The notes: generated by a model from the sequence alone, not told the origin. A stretch of 64,000 nucleotides of DNA from Sedimentisphaerales bacterium (GCA_028281535.1 JANQJS010000038.1:124001-188000); one strand, 5' to 3'; shown: positions 33,327-43,421, counted from the stretch's first letter. Numbers and translations: made by a program.

Positions 33327-34529
33327 ATGAATACTTCAGAAGTCATTGAACAATTTAATCAATATGTGATATCAAATTATGGACGATTGCCATCGGTTAT
33401 TGTCAAAGGACAGGGAAGCTATATCTATGATGCGGATGGACGTAAATATTTAGATATGTTTCCGGGTTGGGCTGTTAGTGGGATTGGTCACTGCCATCCT
33501 AAAGTGGTTAAGGCACTACAGGATCAAGCTGGACAACTGATTCACATGGATAATACGTTTTATAATGTTCCACAGGGGCAATTGGCTCAATTGCTTAGTG
33601 AACGAGCTTTTGGCGGCCAATGTTTTTTTTGTAACAGTGGCGCAGAAGCTGTAGAAGCTTCAATAAAACTTGCCAGATTGGCAACGGAAAAACAAAAATA
33701 TAAAATTATCACCGCAACGGGTGGTTTTCATGGGCGAACATTGGGTGCGATAACAGCAACAGCTCAGCCAAAGTATCATCAAGGTTTTCTTCCTTTGGTA
33801 CCAGGTTTTGAGTATGTGCCATTTAATGATATTGCTGCGATTGAAAGTGTCTTTGATGATGAAGTGGCTGGCGTACTCATTGAACCGATTCAAGGTGAAG
33901 GTGGCATTCAAATGGCAAGCCAGGAATATATGGATGCCATTCGAAGGCTTTGTGATAATTATGGAGCCTTGGCAATTTGGGATGAAGTGCAAACAGGTAT
34001 GGGACGAACCGGTAAATGGTTTGGCTATCAGCACTACAACGTTGAACCGGATATTATGACCATGGCAAAATCTCTGGGAGGTGGAGTTGCCGTTGGTGGT
34101 ATCATGGCAAAACCTGAGGTTGCTAATTTTCTGGTTCCTGGAACACATGCATCTACGTTTGGTGGAAATCCATTGGCTTGCGTGGCCGCATCTGCTGTTA
34201 TTGAAGCCATTGAGCAGGAAAACTTACTTGAAAACACACAAACGCTAGGGCTTTATGCTGCTGAAGCTTTAAATAATCTTAAAGAGAAGCATGCATGCAT
34301 TGATCATGTTCGCGGATATGGTTTAATGCTTGGCATCCAATTAAATGAACCTGGTGGCCAAATCGTGAGTACCTGCTGGGAGAATGGTCTTCGTATTAAT
34401 TGCACGCAAGATACCGTTTTGCGATTTATGCCTGCAATGACTGTCAGTAAAAATGAAATAGATGAAGCGATTGAGATTTTAGACCGATCCATATCGCATG
34501 TGTATAATGGAGTGGGAAGTCATGGCTAA
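33327..34529 (+). CDS. argD: Acetylornithine aminotransferase
   Basis: A class III PLP aminotransferase of 400 residues, making N-acetylornithine with glutamate as donor. FPGWAVSGIGHCHPKVV (about 46-62), FFCNSGAEAVEASIKLAR (about 95-112), WDEVQTGMGRTGKW (about 218-231) and the PLP-binding Lys in MTMAKSLGGGVAVG (about 243-256) are visible. It lies between argB and argF; its end overlaps argF by eight bases. Confidence 0.95.
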   Translation: MNTSEVIEQFNQYVISNYGRLPSVIVKGQGSYIYDADGRKYLDMFPGWAVSGIGHCHPKVVKALQDQAGQLIHMDNTFYNVPQGQLAQLLSERAFGGQCFFCNSGAEAVEASIKLARLATEKQKYKIITATGGFHGRTLGAITATAQPKYHQGFLPLVPGFEYVPFNDIAAIESVFDDEVAGVLIEPIQGEGGIQMASQEYMDAIRRLCDNYGALAIWDEVQTGMGRTGKWFGYQHYNVEPDIMTMAKSLGGGVAVGGIMAKPEVANFLVPGTHASTFGGNPLACVAASAVIEAIEQENLLENTQTLGLYAAEALNNLKEKHACIDHVRGYGLMLGIQLNEPGGQIVSTCWENGLRINCTQDTVLRFMPAMTVSKNEIDEAIEILDRSISHVYNGVGSHG

Positions 34530-35436
34530 ACATTTTCTATCACTACATGATTTTACGCGTCAAGAATTGATCGATTTGCTAGATTTGTCAACAGAGTTGA
34601 AACAACTCTATCGGTCTGGTGGACAGGACAATTGTTTGACGGGAAAAACGATGACGCTTTTATTTGAAAAACCAAGTAGTCGAACGCGTATTAGTTTTGA
34701 AGTCGCAATGAACCAGTTAGGCGGCAGCCCCATCTATTGCCGGCCAGATGATGTTGGCGGTTTGGGCAAGCGTGAGCCGATTAAAGATCTCGCACGAATA
34801 TTAAGTGGCTATGTGGATCTGATTGTTGTGCGAACATTTTCACATGACCATATTGTCGAATTGGCAAAATATTCAACGGTCCCTGTTATCAATGCATTGA
34901 CGGATTTTTCTCACCCATGTCAGGCAATGGCAGACATGATGACAATTCGTGAGCATATTAAAAATTTAGAAGGTGGCAAAGTGACTTTTGTCGGCGATGG
35001 CAATAATGTCGCTCGTTCCGTAGCTGTGGCATGTGCTAAATTAGGTGTCAACTTTTCACTGGCAGCCCCTGCAGATTATTCCTTTGATAATGATTTCAAA
35101 GAATTGCTCAATAATATTTCAGATACAACCATCGAATGCACTACTGATGTAAAGAAGGCTGCTGAATCGGCAGATGTTTTATATACAGATACATGGATTA
35201 GCATGGGCCAGGAAGATGAAAAGCAGCAACGGATCGAAGTTTTTTCCGATTACAAAATTGATCAGAATTTAATGAAACTAGCCAAACCAGATGTGAAAAT
35301 CATGCATTGCTTGCCTGCCTATCGTGGCATGGAAATTACAGATGACGCAATTGAGTCGGAAAATAGTATTGTGTTTGATCAAGCACAAAATCGCCTTCAT
35401 TTTCAGCGTGCGTTATTAAAATATTTATGTAGTTAG
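34522..35436 (+). CDS. argF: Ornithine carbamoyltransferase
   Basis: It makes citrulline from ornithine and carbamoyl phosphate. I set the start at 34522 (MAKHFLSL): the length (304) then equals the family norm, and GGAG lies nine bases ahead. An in-frame ATG at 34498 would add eight residues. Motifs are SSRTRISFE (carbamoyl-phosphate loop, about 49-57), the HPCQAMAD loop (about 132-139) and HCLPAYRGMEI (about 259-269) with the ornithine-site Cys. The gene begins inside the end of argD, so translation is coupled. Confidence 0.95.
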   Translation: MAKHFLSLHDFTRQELIDLLDLSTELKQLYRSGGQDNCLTGKTMTLLFEKPSSRTRISFEVAMNQLGGSPIYCRPDDVGGLGKREPIKDLARILSGYVDLIVVRTFSHDHIVELAKYSTVPVINALTDFSHPCQAMADMMTIREHIKNLEGGKVTFVGDGNNVARSVAVACAKLGVNFSLAAPADYSFDNDFKELLNNISDTTIECTTDVKKAAESADVLYTDTWISMGQEDEKQQRIEVFSDYKIDQNLMKLAKPDVKIMHCLPAYRGMEITDDAIESENSIVFDQAQNRLHFQRALLKYLCS

Positions 35437-35446
35437 AAAGAGATTC

Positions 35447-36178
35447 ATGTCTAAAAAACGACCCGCAAAACAATGCCGACCATTGCGCATCACACGAAAG
35501 TTTACTGACACCCCTGCTGGTTCTGTTTTAATCGAAATGGGACAAACCAGAGTTTTGTGTACCGCAAGCCTGGAGCCCTCTGTTCCCAAATGGCGGGAAG
35601 GATCGGGCTTAGGTTGGGTAACCGCTGAATATAATATGCTTCCGGGGTCAACGTCGCCTCGTAAACCAAGGCCTAAAACAGGGATCACGGATTCGCGGGG
35701 TACTGAGATCCAGCGATTAGTCGGTAGGAGTTTACGCAGTGCGGTTGATTTAAAAAAGTTGGGTGAAGTGAGTATTGTGATTGATTGTGATGTTCTGCAA
35801 GCAGATGGTGGGACGCGAACAGCGGCGATCAATGGTGGTTTTATTGCCTTGATGGATGCAATTAAATATGGCAAAAAACAAAAATTTATTCAGGACGACC
35901 CCATTCTTCATCATATAGGTGCCATGAGCGTTGGTATTGTGCATGGCAAAGTCTGCGTGGATCTGGATTATGAGCTTGATAGTCAGGCCGACGTGGATTT
36001 CAATGTTGTTATGACAGAGTCTGGTCAATATATTGAATTGCAGGGAACTGGGGAAGAAACGACCTTTAGCCCTGATCAGCTTAATGATTTGCTTTTGGCG
36101 GCAAAGCGTGCTATAAGACAAATGGTTAAATACCAAAAGGTCTCATTAACAAAAAAATCTACTCTATTTGAGAAGTAA
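35447..36178 (+). CDS. rph: Ribonuclease PH
   Basis: A phosphate-dependent 3'-5' exoribonuclease that trims tRNA 3' ends. Its 243 residues are the normal length. The opening RPLRITRKFTDTPAGSVLIE, the GWVTAEYNMLPGST segment with RGTEIQRLVGRSLR (about 85-98), and CDVLQADGGTRTAAI (about 116-130) with the phosphate-binding Gly-Gly-Thr-Arg are present. It follows argF by 10 bp. Confidence 0.96.
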   Translation: MSKKRPAKQCRPLRITRKFTDTPAGSVLIEMGQTRVLCTASLEPSVPKWREGSGLGWVTAEYNMLPGSTSPRKPRPKTGITDSRGTEIQRLVGRSLRSAVDLKKLGEVSIVIDCDVLQADGGTRTAAINGGFIALMDAIKYGKKQKFIQDDPILHHIGAMSVGIVHGKVCVDLDYELDSQADVDFNVVMTESGQYIELQGTGEETTFSPDQLNDLLLAAKRAIRQMVKYQKVSLTKKSTLFEK

Positions 36179-36182
36179 ACCA

Positions 36183-36986
36183 TTGAATAAGTTTATAAAA
36201 TTTCTGATCTGTTTGGTTTTCTTTTCTGGTTGCGAACAAACCGTCACGAAAGAAACCTATACTTCAGGGGGAAGCTTTTACGGATTAATGAATCCGACAA
36301 CCTCTGGAAATCAACATTTACATCTTGGAGAGCCCTTTTCTATTTCATTAGCAGTTTATCAGCAAGACGACCAACAAATGATGGCTGTTGGCTTACAACA
36401 AAGAGCCAAGCAATTATTAAATGACCCTAAAAATGAAATATGGATCGAACAAGTTCCTGGAGGGTTGTCAGTTAATTATGGGCATTATAAAACTAAAAAA
36501 TCAGCTCAAAAACAGCTAGGTAAACTTAAGAACGTCTATCAAACTATGCAGCCTGGTGCTTACCAGTTTGCGGTTGTTAAATTGATTCCCATGCCTGATC
36601 CTCCTGAGCATCCAGAATGGAATTTAGCGAGCCAAAATTGCGGTTATTCGCTTTTGATCGCATCATACTATAATGTGCCTGAAAAAAAGTATTTATCTCG
36701 AAAAAAAGATGCTGTTGATGCTGTAAGTCACTTAAGGCAGCAAGGCGAACAGGCGTTTTATTTTCATGGGTATCATGAATCATTAATTTTTATTGGTTGT
36801 ATGCCAAAAAATGTGGCCCCGATGGTAAAGTCATTGTTACATAAAAAACACAACCACTACTATGAAAATAGTCAAAAAGTCTATACGGTCTATCCCAGTA
36901 ATAAAGATGGCAATGTAAAACTTCCAAACCTCTCCTATTTTGTCGACTTGGAAGAATTTAAAGCACAGAACAATATTTCGAAATAA
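36183..36986 (+). CDS. Putative lipoprotein with SPOR-like segment, unknown function
   Basis: About 267 residues. The start is probably TTG at 36183, with GAGAAG seven bases ahead, four bases after the rph stop; a TTG at 36168 inside rph is possible. A hydrophobic signal ending FFSGC gives lipidation at Cys16. The middle (GLSVNYGHYKTKKSAQKQLG, about 97-116, and a second similar part near 175-200) has the rhythm of an SPOR peptidoglycan-binding fold, but the match is weak. It sits in the arg-rph-rdgB run, overlapping rdgB by one base, yet has no evident tie to those functions. Confidence 0.6.
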   Translation: MNKFIKFLICLVFFSGCEQTVTKETYTSGGSFYGLMNPTTSGNQHLHLGEPFSISLAVYQQDDQQMMAVGLQQRAKQLLNDPKNEIWIEQVPGGLSVNYGHYKTKKSAQKQLGKLKNVYQTMQPGAYQFAVVKLIPMPDPPEHPEWNLASQNCGYSLLIASYYNVPEKKYLSRKKDAVDAVSHLRQQGEQAFYFHGYHESLIFIGCMPKNVAPMVKSLLHKKHNHYYENSQKVYTVYPSNKDGNVKLPNLSYFVDLEEFKAQNNISK

Positions 36987-37627
36987 TGAATATGAAATTG
37001 TCCTTGCCTCATCAACTTGTACTCGCAACCAAAAACGCTGGCAAATTAGCTGAACTCAAATCTCTCTTTCAAGATTATCCAATTGAAATCAAAGGTTTAG
37101 ATGATTTTGGTGATATCCCTGACGCCATTGAAGATAAGGATACTTTAGCTGGTAACGCTCACAAAAAGGCTCAGCATTATAGTCAGATTATAAAAAAATG
37201 GGTGGTTGCAGATGATTCAGGACTGGAAATAGATGCTCTAAATAAGGCTCCAGGGGTTTATTCTGCCCGATATGGACGTGAAGACATTGGTTATAATGAG
37301 AATCCTAATCAGACAAACTGCCAGAAGGTATTACGAGAACTTGGTGAACTTCCGATATCACAGCGAACAGCTCGTTTTAAATGTGCTCTTTGCATGAGCG
37401 ATCATTTAGGTAATCCAATCATTGAAGTTGAGGGAACTCTGGAAGGGAGCATCGGTACTGACATGGTTGGCAACAATGGTTTTGGTTATGATCCCATTTT
37501 TATCATTCCAGAATTAGATAAATCGGTTGCTCAATTATCGCCCAGCGAGAAAAATAAGCGATCGCACAGAGCTAAAGCTTTTGAGGCTCTTGTTGAGGTA
37601 CTAAAGCAAAAGTATAATTTTGCTTAA
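36986..37627 (+). CDS. rdgB: XTP/dITP diphosphatase (RdgB/HAM1)
   Basis: It hydrolyses non-canonical purine triphosphates (XTP, dITP) and so keeps them out of nucleic acids. Family marks are LATKNAGKLAEL (about 12-23), VVADDSGLEIDAL (about 73-85) with the catalytic Asp pair, GVYSARYGRE, and the end segment GFGYDPIFIIPE (about 166-177). The length of 213 residues fits. The ATG shares one base with the previous stop; ATG at 36992 is an alternative two codons on. It converges with the response regulator gene. Confidence 0.95.
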   Translation: MNMKLSLPHQLVLATKNAGKLAELKSLFQDYPIEIKGLDDFGDIPDAIEDKDTLAGNAHKKAQHYSQIIKKWVVADDSGLEIDALNKAPGVYSARYGREDIGYNENPNQTNCQKVLRELGELPISQRTARFKCALCMSDHLGNPIIEVEGTLEGSIGTDMVGNNGFGYDPIFIIPELDKSVAQLSPSEKNKRSHRAKAFEALVEVLKQKYNFA

Positions 37628-37633
37628 ATCGGC

Positions 37634-38326
37634 TCACTCGAGATTTCCATCTGGTATGAATTTATAGCCAATTTCTCGAATTGTATGAATAAATTGAGGG
37701 CAATGGGGATTACTTTCAATTTTGCTTCTCAGTGTTGTGACGAAACGATCAATTGTTCGGGGTGTTACAAAGACATCATATCCCCAGGCGGCATTAAGTA
37801 TTTCGTCACGTGTTAATGCACGATGAGGTTTACTTGCGAATAAGTGTAGCAATTTAAATTCCTTTGGCGACAACTTAATCGTTTCTTGATTTTTTGTTAA
37901 TGTTTGTGATGTAATATCCAGACAATATTCGCCAAATTCATATTTTTCGATATGCTTTGATCGTATTCGTCTTAAAAAAGCATTCGCCCTTGCTAATAAC
38001 TCACGAATACTAAAGGGTTTTGTAATATAATCATCCGCCCCAAGGTTTAATCCTAAAATAATATCAGATTCCTGCCCTTTTGCTGTCAGCATGATGATTG
38101 GCATTTCCAGATTTTCTTCCCTTACTAGACGACATATTTCATAGCCGTTGATTTTAGGGAGCATAATATCCAAAATGATTAAATCTGGATGTTCATTAAG
38201 TGCTTTATTTAAGCCGCATTCGCCCTCTTCGGAAGTAATTACTTGATAATCTTTGTATTCAAAATTGTCTTTTAAACCCCGAAGTAATGTGGGATCATCT
38301 TCAATGATTAATATCTTTTCTTTCAT
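37634..38326 (-). CDS. OmpR/PhoB-family response regulator
   Basis: The receiver domain (about 1-120) has Asp10-Asp11, phosphoacceptor Asp53 (LIILDIMLP), Thr81 and Lys103. The winged-helix DNA-binding domain (about 130-225) has LSPKEFKLLHLF and the TIDRFVTTLRSKIE recognition region. I take the ATG at 38326 (230 residues) over a TTG one codon earlier. It starts 13 bp after the histidine kinase gene, so the two form a pair. The target is unknown, though the secreted protein at 40530 is an obvious candidate partner. Confidence 0.93.
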   Translation of the reverse strand: MKEKILIIEDDPTLLRGLKDNFEYKDYQVITSEEGECGLNKALNEHPDLIILDIMLPKINGYEICRLVREENLEMPIIMLTAKGQESDIILGLNLGADDYITKPFSIRELLARANAFLRRIRSKHIEKYEFGEYCLDITSQTLTKNQETIKLSPKEFKLLHLFASKPHRALTRDEILNAAWGYDVFVTPRTIDRFVTTLRSKIESNPHCPQFIHTIREIGYKFIPDGNLE

Positions 38327-38339
38327 CAAAAATCGGTTC

Positions 38340-40424
38340 CTAAATTATTTTACGTTTGTCGATAGGAATTGAGACGATAAACCTGCTGCCTTGATCTGGG
38401 GTGCTTTCAACCTCGATTTTTCCCTTATGTGCTTGAACGATATACTGAACAATACTAAGGCCCAAACCAGCACCTGAGCTGTGCCTTGAAAGCGTTTGGT
38501 CCACTTGGTAGAAGCGATCAAATATTTTCTTTTGATTACGTTTTGAAATACCCATGCCCTGATCTATTACAATAAATTGCAAATACTTGCCATTTGGTCG
38601 TATCTCTAATTGAATCTTTTTGTTTTCCCCAGAATATTTACAGGCATTATCCAGAAGATTAATAAGAACGCGAATCAGTGCTTGATGATCGGCAAGGATT
38701 AATGGATACTGATCTGGTATATTGACTTTTATTTGACAGGTATGATTCTTGAACTGTGCCTGCGTTGCTTGCAGGGCTTCTTGAATAATCTCATTTGGAT
38801 CCGTTGGAATTAGCTCGAATGTTTGTTTGTTTCGTTCCATTCTAGAAAATGTTAAGAAATTATCGATAAGTTGACTCAGTCGTTTGTTTTCTTTTGATAC
38901 CATTTCCAGGTATTCAGTTTTTTGGGTTTCATCAGATATTCGCCCTTCTGTGAGTGTATCAATAAGCAGTCTAATTGAGGCAATTGGTGTTTTTAGTTCA
39001 TGGCTTACTGTTGCAACAAAATCATTTTTTAATTTATTAAGTTTGATTTGTTTTGTAATACTTCGGATGACGAGGTAGCTTAAAATAGCAAGTACGATAA
39101 TCATTAAGGTCGCCATCCAGATATAAATTAATATTTGTTTTTCAGCTGTTTTTTCAAATAATGTACTGTCAATCAGATTAAGTTCGATTTGCCAGCCCTT
39201 GAAATATGTTTCTGGCGAATGATCAGAAAAAGATACACGCAAAAAGGGCGTTTTTTGCAGTGGAGTTAAATGAGAATTTATGCCAAATACAGGTGATTTT
39301 GTCTCGTCTAAGATTGATAAATCAAAATGTTTATGTGTGAGCCCAAGTGTTTTGGCATAGTTTTCAGTATCCTGTAGTAATGTGTTTAGTTTTATAAACG
39401 CACAGTGTTTTATGCTCTTCTCTTCAAGGACAAGGACAACTTGATTATTAATTTGTTTAATACTGTTACCAGGTAGTTTGTCGATAATATTAGATAATGT
39501 TGGTTCGTATTGGTTGGCAATTTGAGCCATGTTTGTATGGGTATTTATAATAGCCTCAACTGAAATAAAAATATTATCCAGGATCTCTACTTTTCTGCCT
39601 TGAGATAGAGTGTTCAGTTTCTTTAGAATAAATAGTTTTTGATTGTTTGTGAAATTAAATGATTTATTGCTGCTTGCGATAATGGAAAGAATATATTCGA
39701 TATATCGCGGTACTATGTGTGAATATCCTTTATGCTTTGAGGTGATATTATGTTTTTGACCAATTTCAATTAAATATAGATGCGCTTGGATAAAGTAGAA
39801 TGCTGTTTGTGTTGACATATTTGTTGTATTAAATGAATGGATAAAATCCCGAATCGTATCCATGGCTTTTTTTGCCTGATTTAGTTTAATTAAACAGCGT
39901 GCATGGCCGATCACTGAGAGACAAATTGTTTCGTTAGTACTTTCGGGGCCCTGAATGGATAAAAGGTATGAGTGAATTGCCTTTTGGTAATGTTGACCGT
40001 ATTCAAATGATTGGGCTTGAATAAACTCAGGGTGACTATTGCCCACTGTATAACTATTTGAAATTGGATTAGGTGTTATGACTTGATTGTTATGATCGAA
40101 GCTGAGAATAGCTTCAATCCCTCCATTATAATTCGGATTTAAAATAATATGATTAATCCACTTTTTTGGAGGTTCTTGTGTTAACGACTCTCGAAGTTGC
40201 CTGACGCTTTTGTTTAGTTGTTGGTCATAATAGTCGCATAATTTGAGTATTTGCTGTGTGTAGATGTCTGTTAGTTTTTGCCGTACAATGATGCGTTCAT
40301 TTTGAATGGTGTGATTCATAAACCATAATAAACAAGTAGTGGGTAGTATCACTATCATACTGATAATGATAACCACCCACCTTATTTGTCGACTCTGTTC
40401 GTTTTCTTTAAAATAATTAGGCAA
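38340..40424 (-). CDS. Sensor histidine kinase with large extracytoplasmic domain
   Basis: 694 residues, start TTG at 40424 with AAGGG eight bases ahead. Membrane helices lie near 15-35 and 434-456, framing a ~400-residue outer domain. That domain contains a TPR-like stretch (YQKAIHSYLLSI, about 136-150; ARCLIKLNQAKKAMDTI, about 167-183). The HisKA box FVATVSHELKTPIAS (about 470-484) has the phosphorylated His; the ATPase domain shows LLDNACKY, DQGMGIS and GAGLGLSIV (N, G1 and G2 boxes, about 595-680). It is followed at once by its regulator and preceded by a secreted TPR/LamG gene. The signal is unknown. Confidence 0.93.
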   Translation of the reverse strand: MPNYFKENEQSRQIRWVVIIISMIVILPTTCLLWFMNHTIQNERIIVRQKLTDIYTQQILKLCDYYDQQLNKSVRQLRESLTQEPPKKWINHIILNPNYNGGIEAILSFDHNNQVITPNPISNSYTVGNSHPEFIQAQSFEYGQHYQKAIHSYLLSIQGPESTNETICLSVIGHARCLIKLNQAKKAMDTIRDFIHSFNTTNMSTQTAFYFIQAHLYLIEIGQKHNITSKHKGYSHIVPRYIEYILSIIASSNKSFNFTNNQKLFILKKLNTLSQGRKVEILDNIFISVEAIINTHTNMAQIANQYEPTLSNIIDKLPGNSIKQINNQVVLVLEEKSIKHCAFIKLNTLLQDTENYAKTLGLTHKHFDLSILDETKSPVFGINSHLTPLQKTPFLRVSFSDHSPETYFKGWQIELNLIDSTLFEKTAEKQILIYIWMATLMIIVLAILSYLVIRSITKQIKLNKLKNDFVATVSHELKTPIASIRLLIDTLTEGRISDETQKTEYLEMVSKENKRLSQLIDNFLTFSRMERNKQTFELIPTDPNEIIQEALQATQAQFKNHTCQIKVNIPDQYPLILADHQALIRVLINLLDNACKYSGENKKIQLEIRPNGKYLQFIVIDQGMGISKRNQKKIFDRFYQVDQTLSRHSSGAGLGLSIVQYIVQAHKGKIEVESTPDQGSRFIVSIPIDKRKII

Positions 40425-40529
40425 ATAATCGCCCTTTTTTATCTTAACGATATTTGATTATTAATAATATATTACAACGTATTAATTAAAATAAGCTTCT
40501 CACAATTAGTAAAATAATGTCGCCTCGGC

Positions 40530-43421
40530 TTATTGTATATCGCCTTTGATATTATTGGTTGTAAATAAGCCATGAATTTCTTGAGCATTTAAAGGGTAAT
40601 TAAAAATTTGGATTTCATCCATATAGCCATGGAATGGTCGTTGTGTGATGTCATGGCCACCAATTCGAAGATCGCCAAATAGTGCCGGTGTAGGTTTCGT
40701 GTACTTTGTTTGTTTATCTAATTTTCCATTAATGTAAATTTCAAGTTCTTGATAATTATGATAAACAAAGACAATATGTGACCATTGATTCATTTCGATT
40801 GAGGACGTTGAATCAATATCATCTATATTATCAAGCATTTCAGCATTTCGAATCGAATGCGCCACACTACCATCTTTATTCAATATTAAATGGACAACGC
40901 CATGATGCCAGCCATCTCCATGTAAGATTGCTGTTTCTGTATTTGGTATGCTTAATGGTTTTACCCAAAGCGAGTAGGTCATAGATGCATAGTTAGCTTC
41001 TTGGTTCATATTGATATCAATGTAATCGTTTTTTCCATCAAAGAATAACGCACCTCCAAATTTACCACCTTGTGGTGTCCAGGTTTTTGTTCCATAAAGA
41101 AATCCATTATGTTGATGCCTGTTATCTGTCGAAAGTGAACCATGGCTTTCATCGAGTGACCAGTGCACTAATTTTTCGGTATTAGTTGTAAAATGCCAAA
41201 TATCGCCTTGGAACACATTTTCGTCAGAAGCGAAATGTTCATCTAATCGCCAATAATAGCTTGTATTCTTTTCCAGTTTAGGTAATTGATCAAAATATGA
41301 CTGGGGTGTTTGGCCGACGAGTTTTAAATCATCAGGTGACTGGCCGAAATAGATCGAATACATTGAAGGAGAATCATCAACATCCCAATAGAGACGGTCG
41401 ATGTCATGTCTGACAATGGAGTTATTGGCAGGGTAAAAATAGATCTCGTCGTTATATTCCTCTTCTTCGGTAATGTCGTTTGTCGTATTTATGTCCTTCA
41501 TCATTTTATCTAATGCCATTAATGGCGGGATAATTTCTTTCATTGGAGGCATGTTTGTTAGCTTTATACGTAACGAGAATTGGTTTTTCGTTTCACTTGT
41601 ATACGTATATATATTTGTTTTGTCCAATGATTTTACGAGGGTATCCATCTGAAGAATGATATTGGGGTCATTCATTTCTTCTGATGCATTCATCACTCCT
41701 TTTGAAATATTTAAAGCGCCTCCAATATTCAAAGCGACCAATTTACTTGTAGATCGAGGGAGTGTTTTAATCTTCTCTTCAAACACATTTGAAGACATAT
41801 TGAGTTGTCTGATATCAAATGGCTTATTAAGTGTCAAAATAATGCCATTATCCATTTTGGCTATATAGGCATATAAAGGCTCACCTTTATCGTCTGAGAT
41901 TAAATATTTATTTTGTGGCGTATCTTCTGTGAGGCTGTCGCTATTTAAAGAAAATGATTGATCGATTTTTCTCAGGATGGTGTCAGCAACTTGATATGTT
42001 TTATCAGAGTTGTTGCTATAGATCTTTAAACCGATACTATCAAGAGTTGGTAATAGTTTATTCAACACCGATTTTGGTTTTTCATCATTAGTGCTTGTAT
42101 GTGTCACGAAAAGTGTTAATTGATTAATATTACTAAAGAACTCACGTCCTATGTCAAGGCCTGTGAAATCATTGACTTTTTGATTTAATTGAGACATTTG
42201 TTGGGTATTTGCCTCATTCAAGGCGACACTTCCGAGTAAAAATGCGTTTGATGGGATTTCGTTAATGTATTCTTGATTTAAGTTTTGTGTATGGATGAGT
42301 TTGTAAAGCAGGCAGTCATGGTTGTCTTTAAAGTGGACCGCTGTGGCAATCGTTATTTCATCAGACTTAAAATTGATGAATGCGGTTAAATCATCAATAT
42401 TTTGTGAATCAAGAAATAAGTCTGCCATCGCAAAATCGGTAGAGGTTAGCCCCATTTTATCCAGCATGCCATGAATTTTATCAATATCTGCCCATAGAGT
42501 AATGAGGTTTTCAGCTCTTTTTTTACGAGGCAATTTAATAAAAGATTGATTTTCAGTTAATAAGCTTTTGCTAGGTAAATTCGATTTGTATTTAGATACA
42601 GCTTGTTCAATATGACGCTTTTCTTTGCCAATAATAAAAATGGAATTATCATATGCGGTATATACGCCTGGTCCAACAATCGTTTCCATTTCTTGCATTG
42701 TTGGGCCTGGTTGCCCTGTCATACCAAGTCCTGTGAGAATTAAGCCTTTGAGGATATCACTTTTTCCCGGTTGAATAATAAGTAGCACATTATCATCATC
42801 AGGTGATTCATTTACAATATCAATGACACCAAAAGCAATACCTCGTACTTTTTTAAATTCTGTCAGCATACTGGGGTTAAATAATGCGTTGATGATGTTT
42901 CCCGGATTCATTTGTTGAGTTGAAGGGTCTTGCGCCCCCCCCAATACCGCAAGTGGGTTTTCAAACGGTGTATCTTTGAACATTTTGACGAGCGTTTCAA
43001 TTTGATCACCCGGTCGGCCCAACTCAACATAGGCAATAGTATTGGGTGGCATCAATTCAGCTGGATCAAAGATATATGAGCTGTCATACAACAATTGAGC
43101 ATTATTGACGATTTCTATTTGTTCTGGGAAACTGTTAATCAATTTTGCAAACGTTTGCTGGGCTAGTTGTTCTTGACCTTGTTTGCTGTAACACAGTCCC
43201 AGTCGATACATCGCCTGGGCGGTTGTTGCTTTTTGTGTTTCATTCGATTTGGAGATGATTTCCTTATAAATTGAAATCGCTTTGGTGAGATCCCCTTCTA
43301 TTTCTTCACTATACAATCCTTCTTGCATGCTAACCTGCAGAGATTGTGCTTGTAAAAATGGTTGGGGTGTTATTATGGTAAGGATAAGAGTGATTAAAAT
43401 ACAGCGACCATTTTGTTTCAT
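40530..43421 (-). CDS. Secreted TPR, DUF3352-like and LamG protein
   Basis: 963 residues with signal peptide (about 1-26), supported by GGAG seven bases before the ATG. The mature start (LQVSMQEGLYSEEIEGDL, then KAISIYKEII...AMYRLGLCY, about 30-90) is the TPR-like segment typical of planctomycete proteins linked to sigma-factor loci. Residues about 115-690 resemble DUF3352-like proteins (PPNTIAYVELG). An FN3-like part (about 700-790; YYWRLDEHF) and a C-terminal LamG domain (LFFDGKNDYIDI, MTYSLWVKPL, GYMDEIQIFNYPL; about 790-955) follow. It lies 105 bp upstream of the histidine kinase on the same strand; a sensing or matrix role is possible, not shown. Confidence 0.75.
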   Translation of the reverse strand: MKQNGRCILITLILTIITPQPFLQAQSLQVSMQEGLYSEEIEGDLTKAISIYKEIISKSNETQKATTAQAMYRLGLCYSKQGQEQLAQQTFAKLINSFPEQIEIVNNAQLLYDSSYIFDPAELMPPNTIAYVELGRPGDQIETLVKMFKDTPFENPLAVLGGAQDPSTQQMNPGNIINALFNPSMLTEFKKVRGIAFGVIDIVNESPDDDNVLLIIQPGKSDILKGLILTGLGMTGQPGPTMQEMETIVGPGVYTAYDNSIFIIGKEKRHIEQAVSKYKSNLPSKSLLTENQSFIKLPRKKRAENLITLWADIDKIHGMLDKMGLTSTDFAMADLFLDSQNIDDLTAFINFKSDEITIATAVHFKDNHDCLLYKLIHTQNLNQEYINEIPSNAFLLGSVALNEANTQQMSQLNQKVNDFTGLDIGREFFSNINQLTLFVTHTSTNDEKPKSVLNKLLPTLDSIGLKIYSNNSDKTYQVADTILRKIDQSFSLNSDSLTEDTPQNKYLISDDKGEPLYAYIAKMDNGIILTLNKPFDIRQLNMSSNVFEEKIKTLPRSTSKLVALNIGGALNISKGVMNASEEMNDPNIILQMDTLVKSLDKTNIYTYTSETKNQFSLRIKLTNMPPMKEIIPPLMALDKMMKDINTTNDITEEEEYNDEIYFYPANNSIVRHDIDRLYWDVDDSPSMYSIYFGQSPDDLKLVGQTPQSYFDQLPKLEKNTSYYWRLDEHFASDENVFQGDIWHFTTNTEKLVHWSLDESHGSLSTDNRHQHNGFLYGTKTWTPQGGKFGGALFFDGKNDYIDINMNQEANYASMTYSLWVKPLSIPNTETAILHGDGWHHGVVHLILNKDGSVAHSIRNAEMLDNIDDIDSTSSIEMNQWSHIVFVYHNYQELEIYINGKLDKQTKYTKPTPALFGDLRIGGHDITQRPFHGYMDEIQIFNYPLNAQEIHGLFTTNNIKGDIQ

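Noticed and set aside
33660-34148. A 162-codon minus-strand frame inside argD.
   Set aside because: It is antisense to a highly conserved enzyme gene, has no family resemblance and no translation signals.
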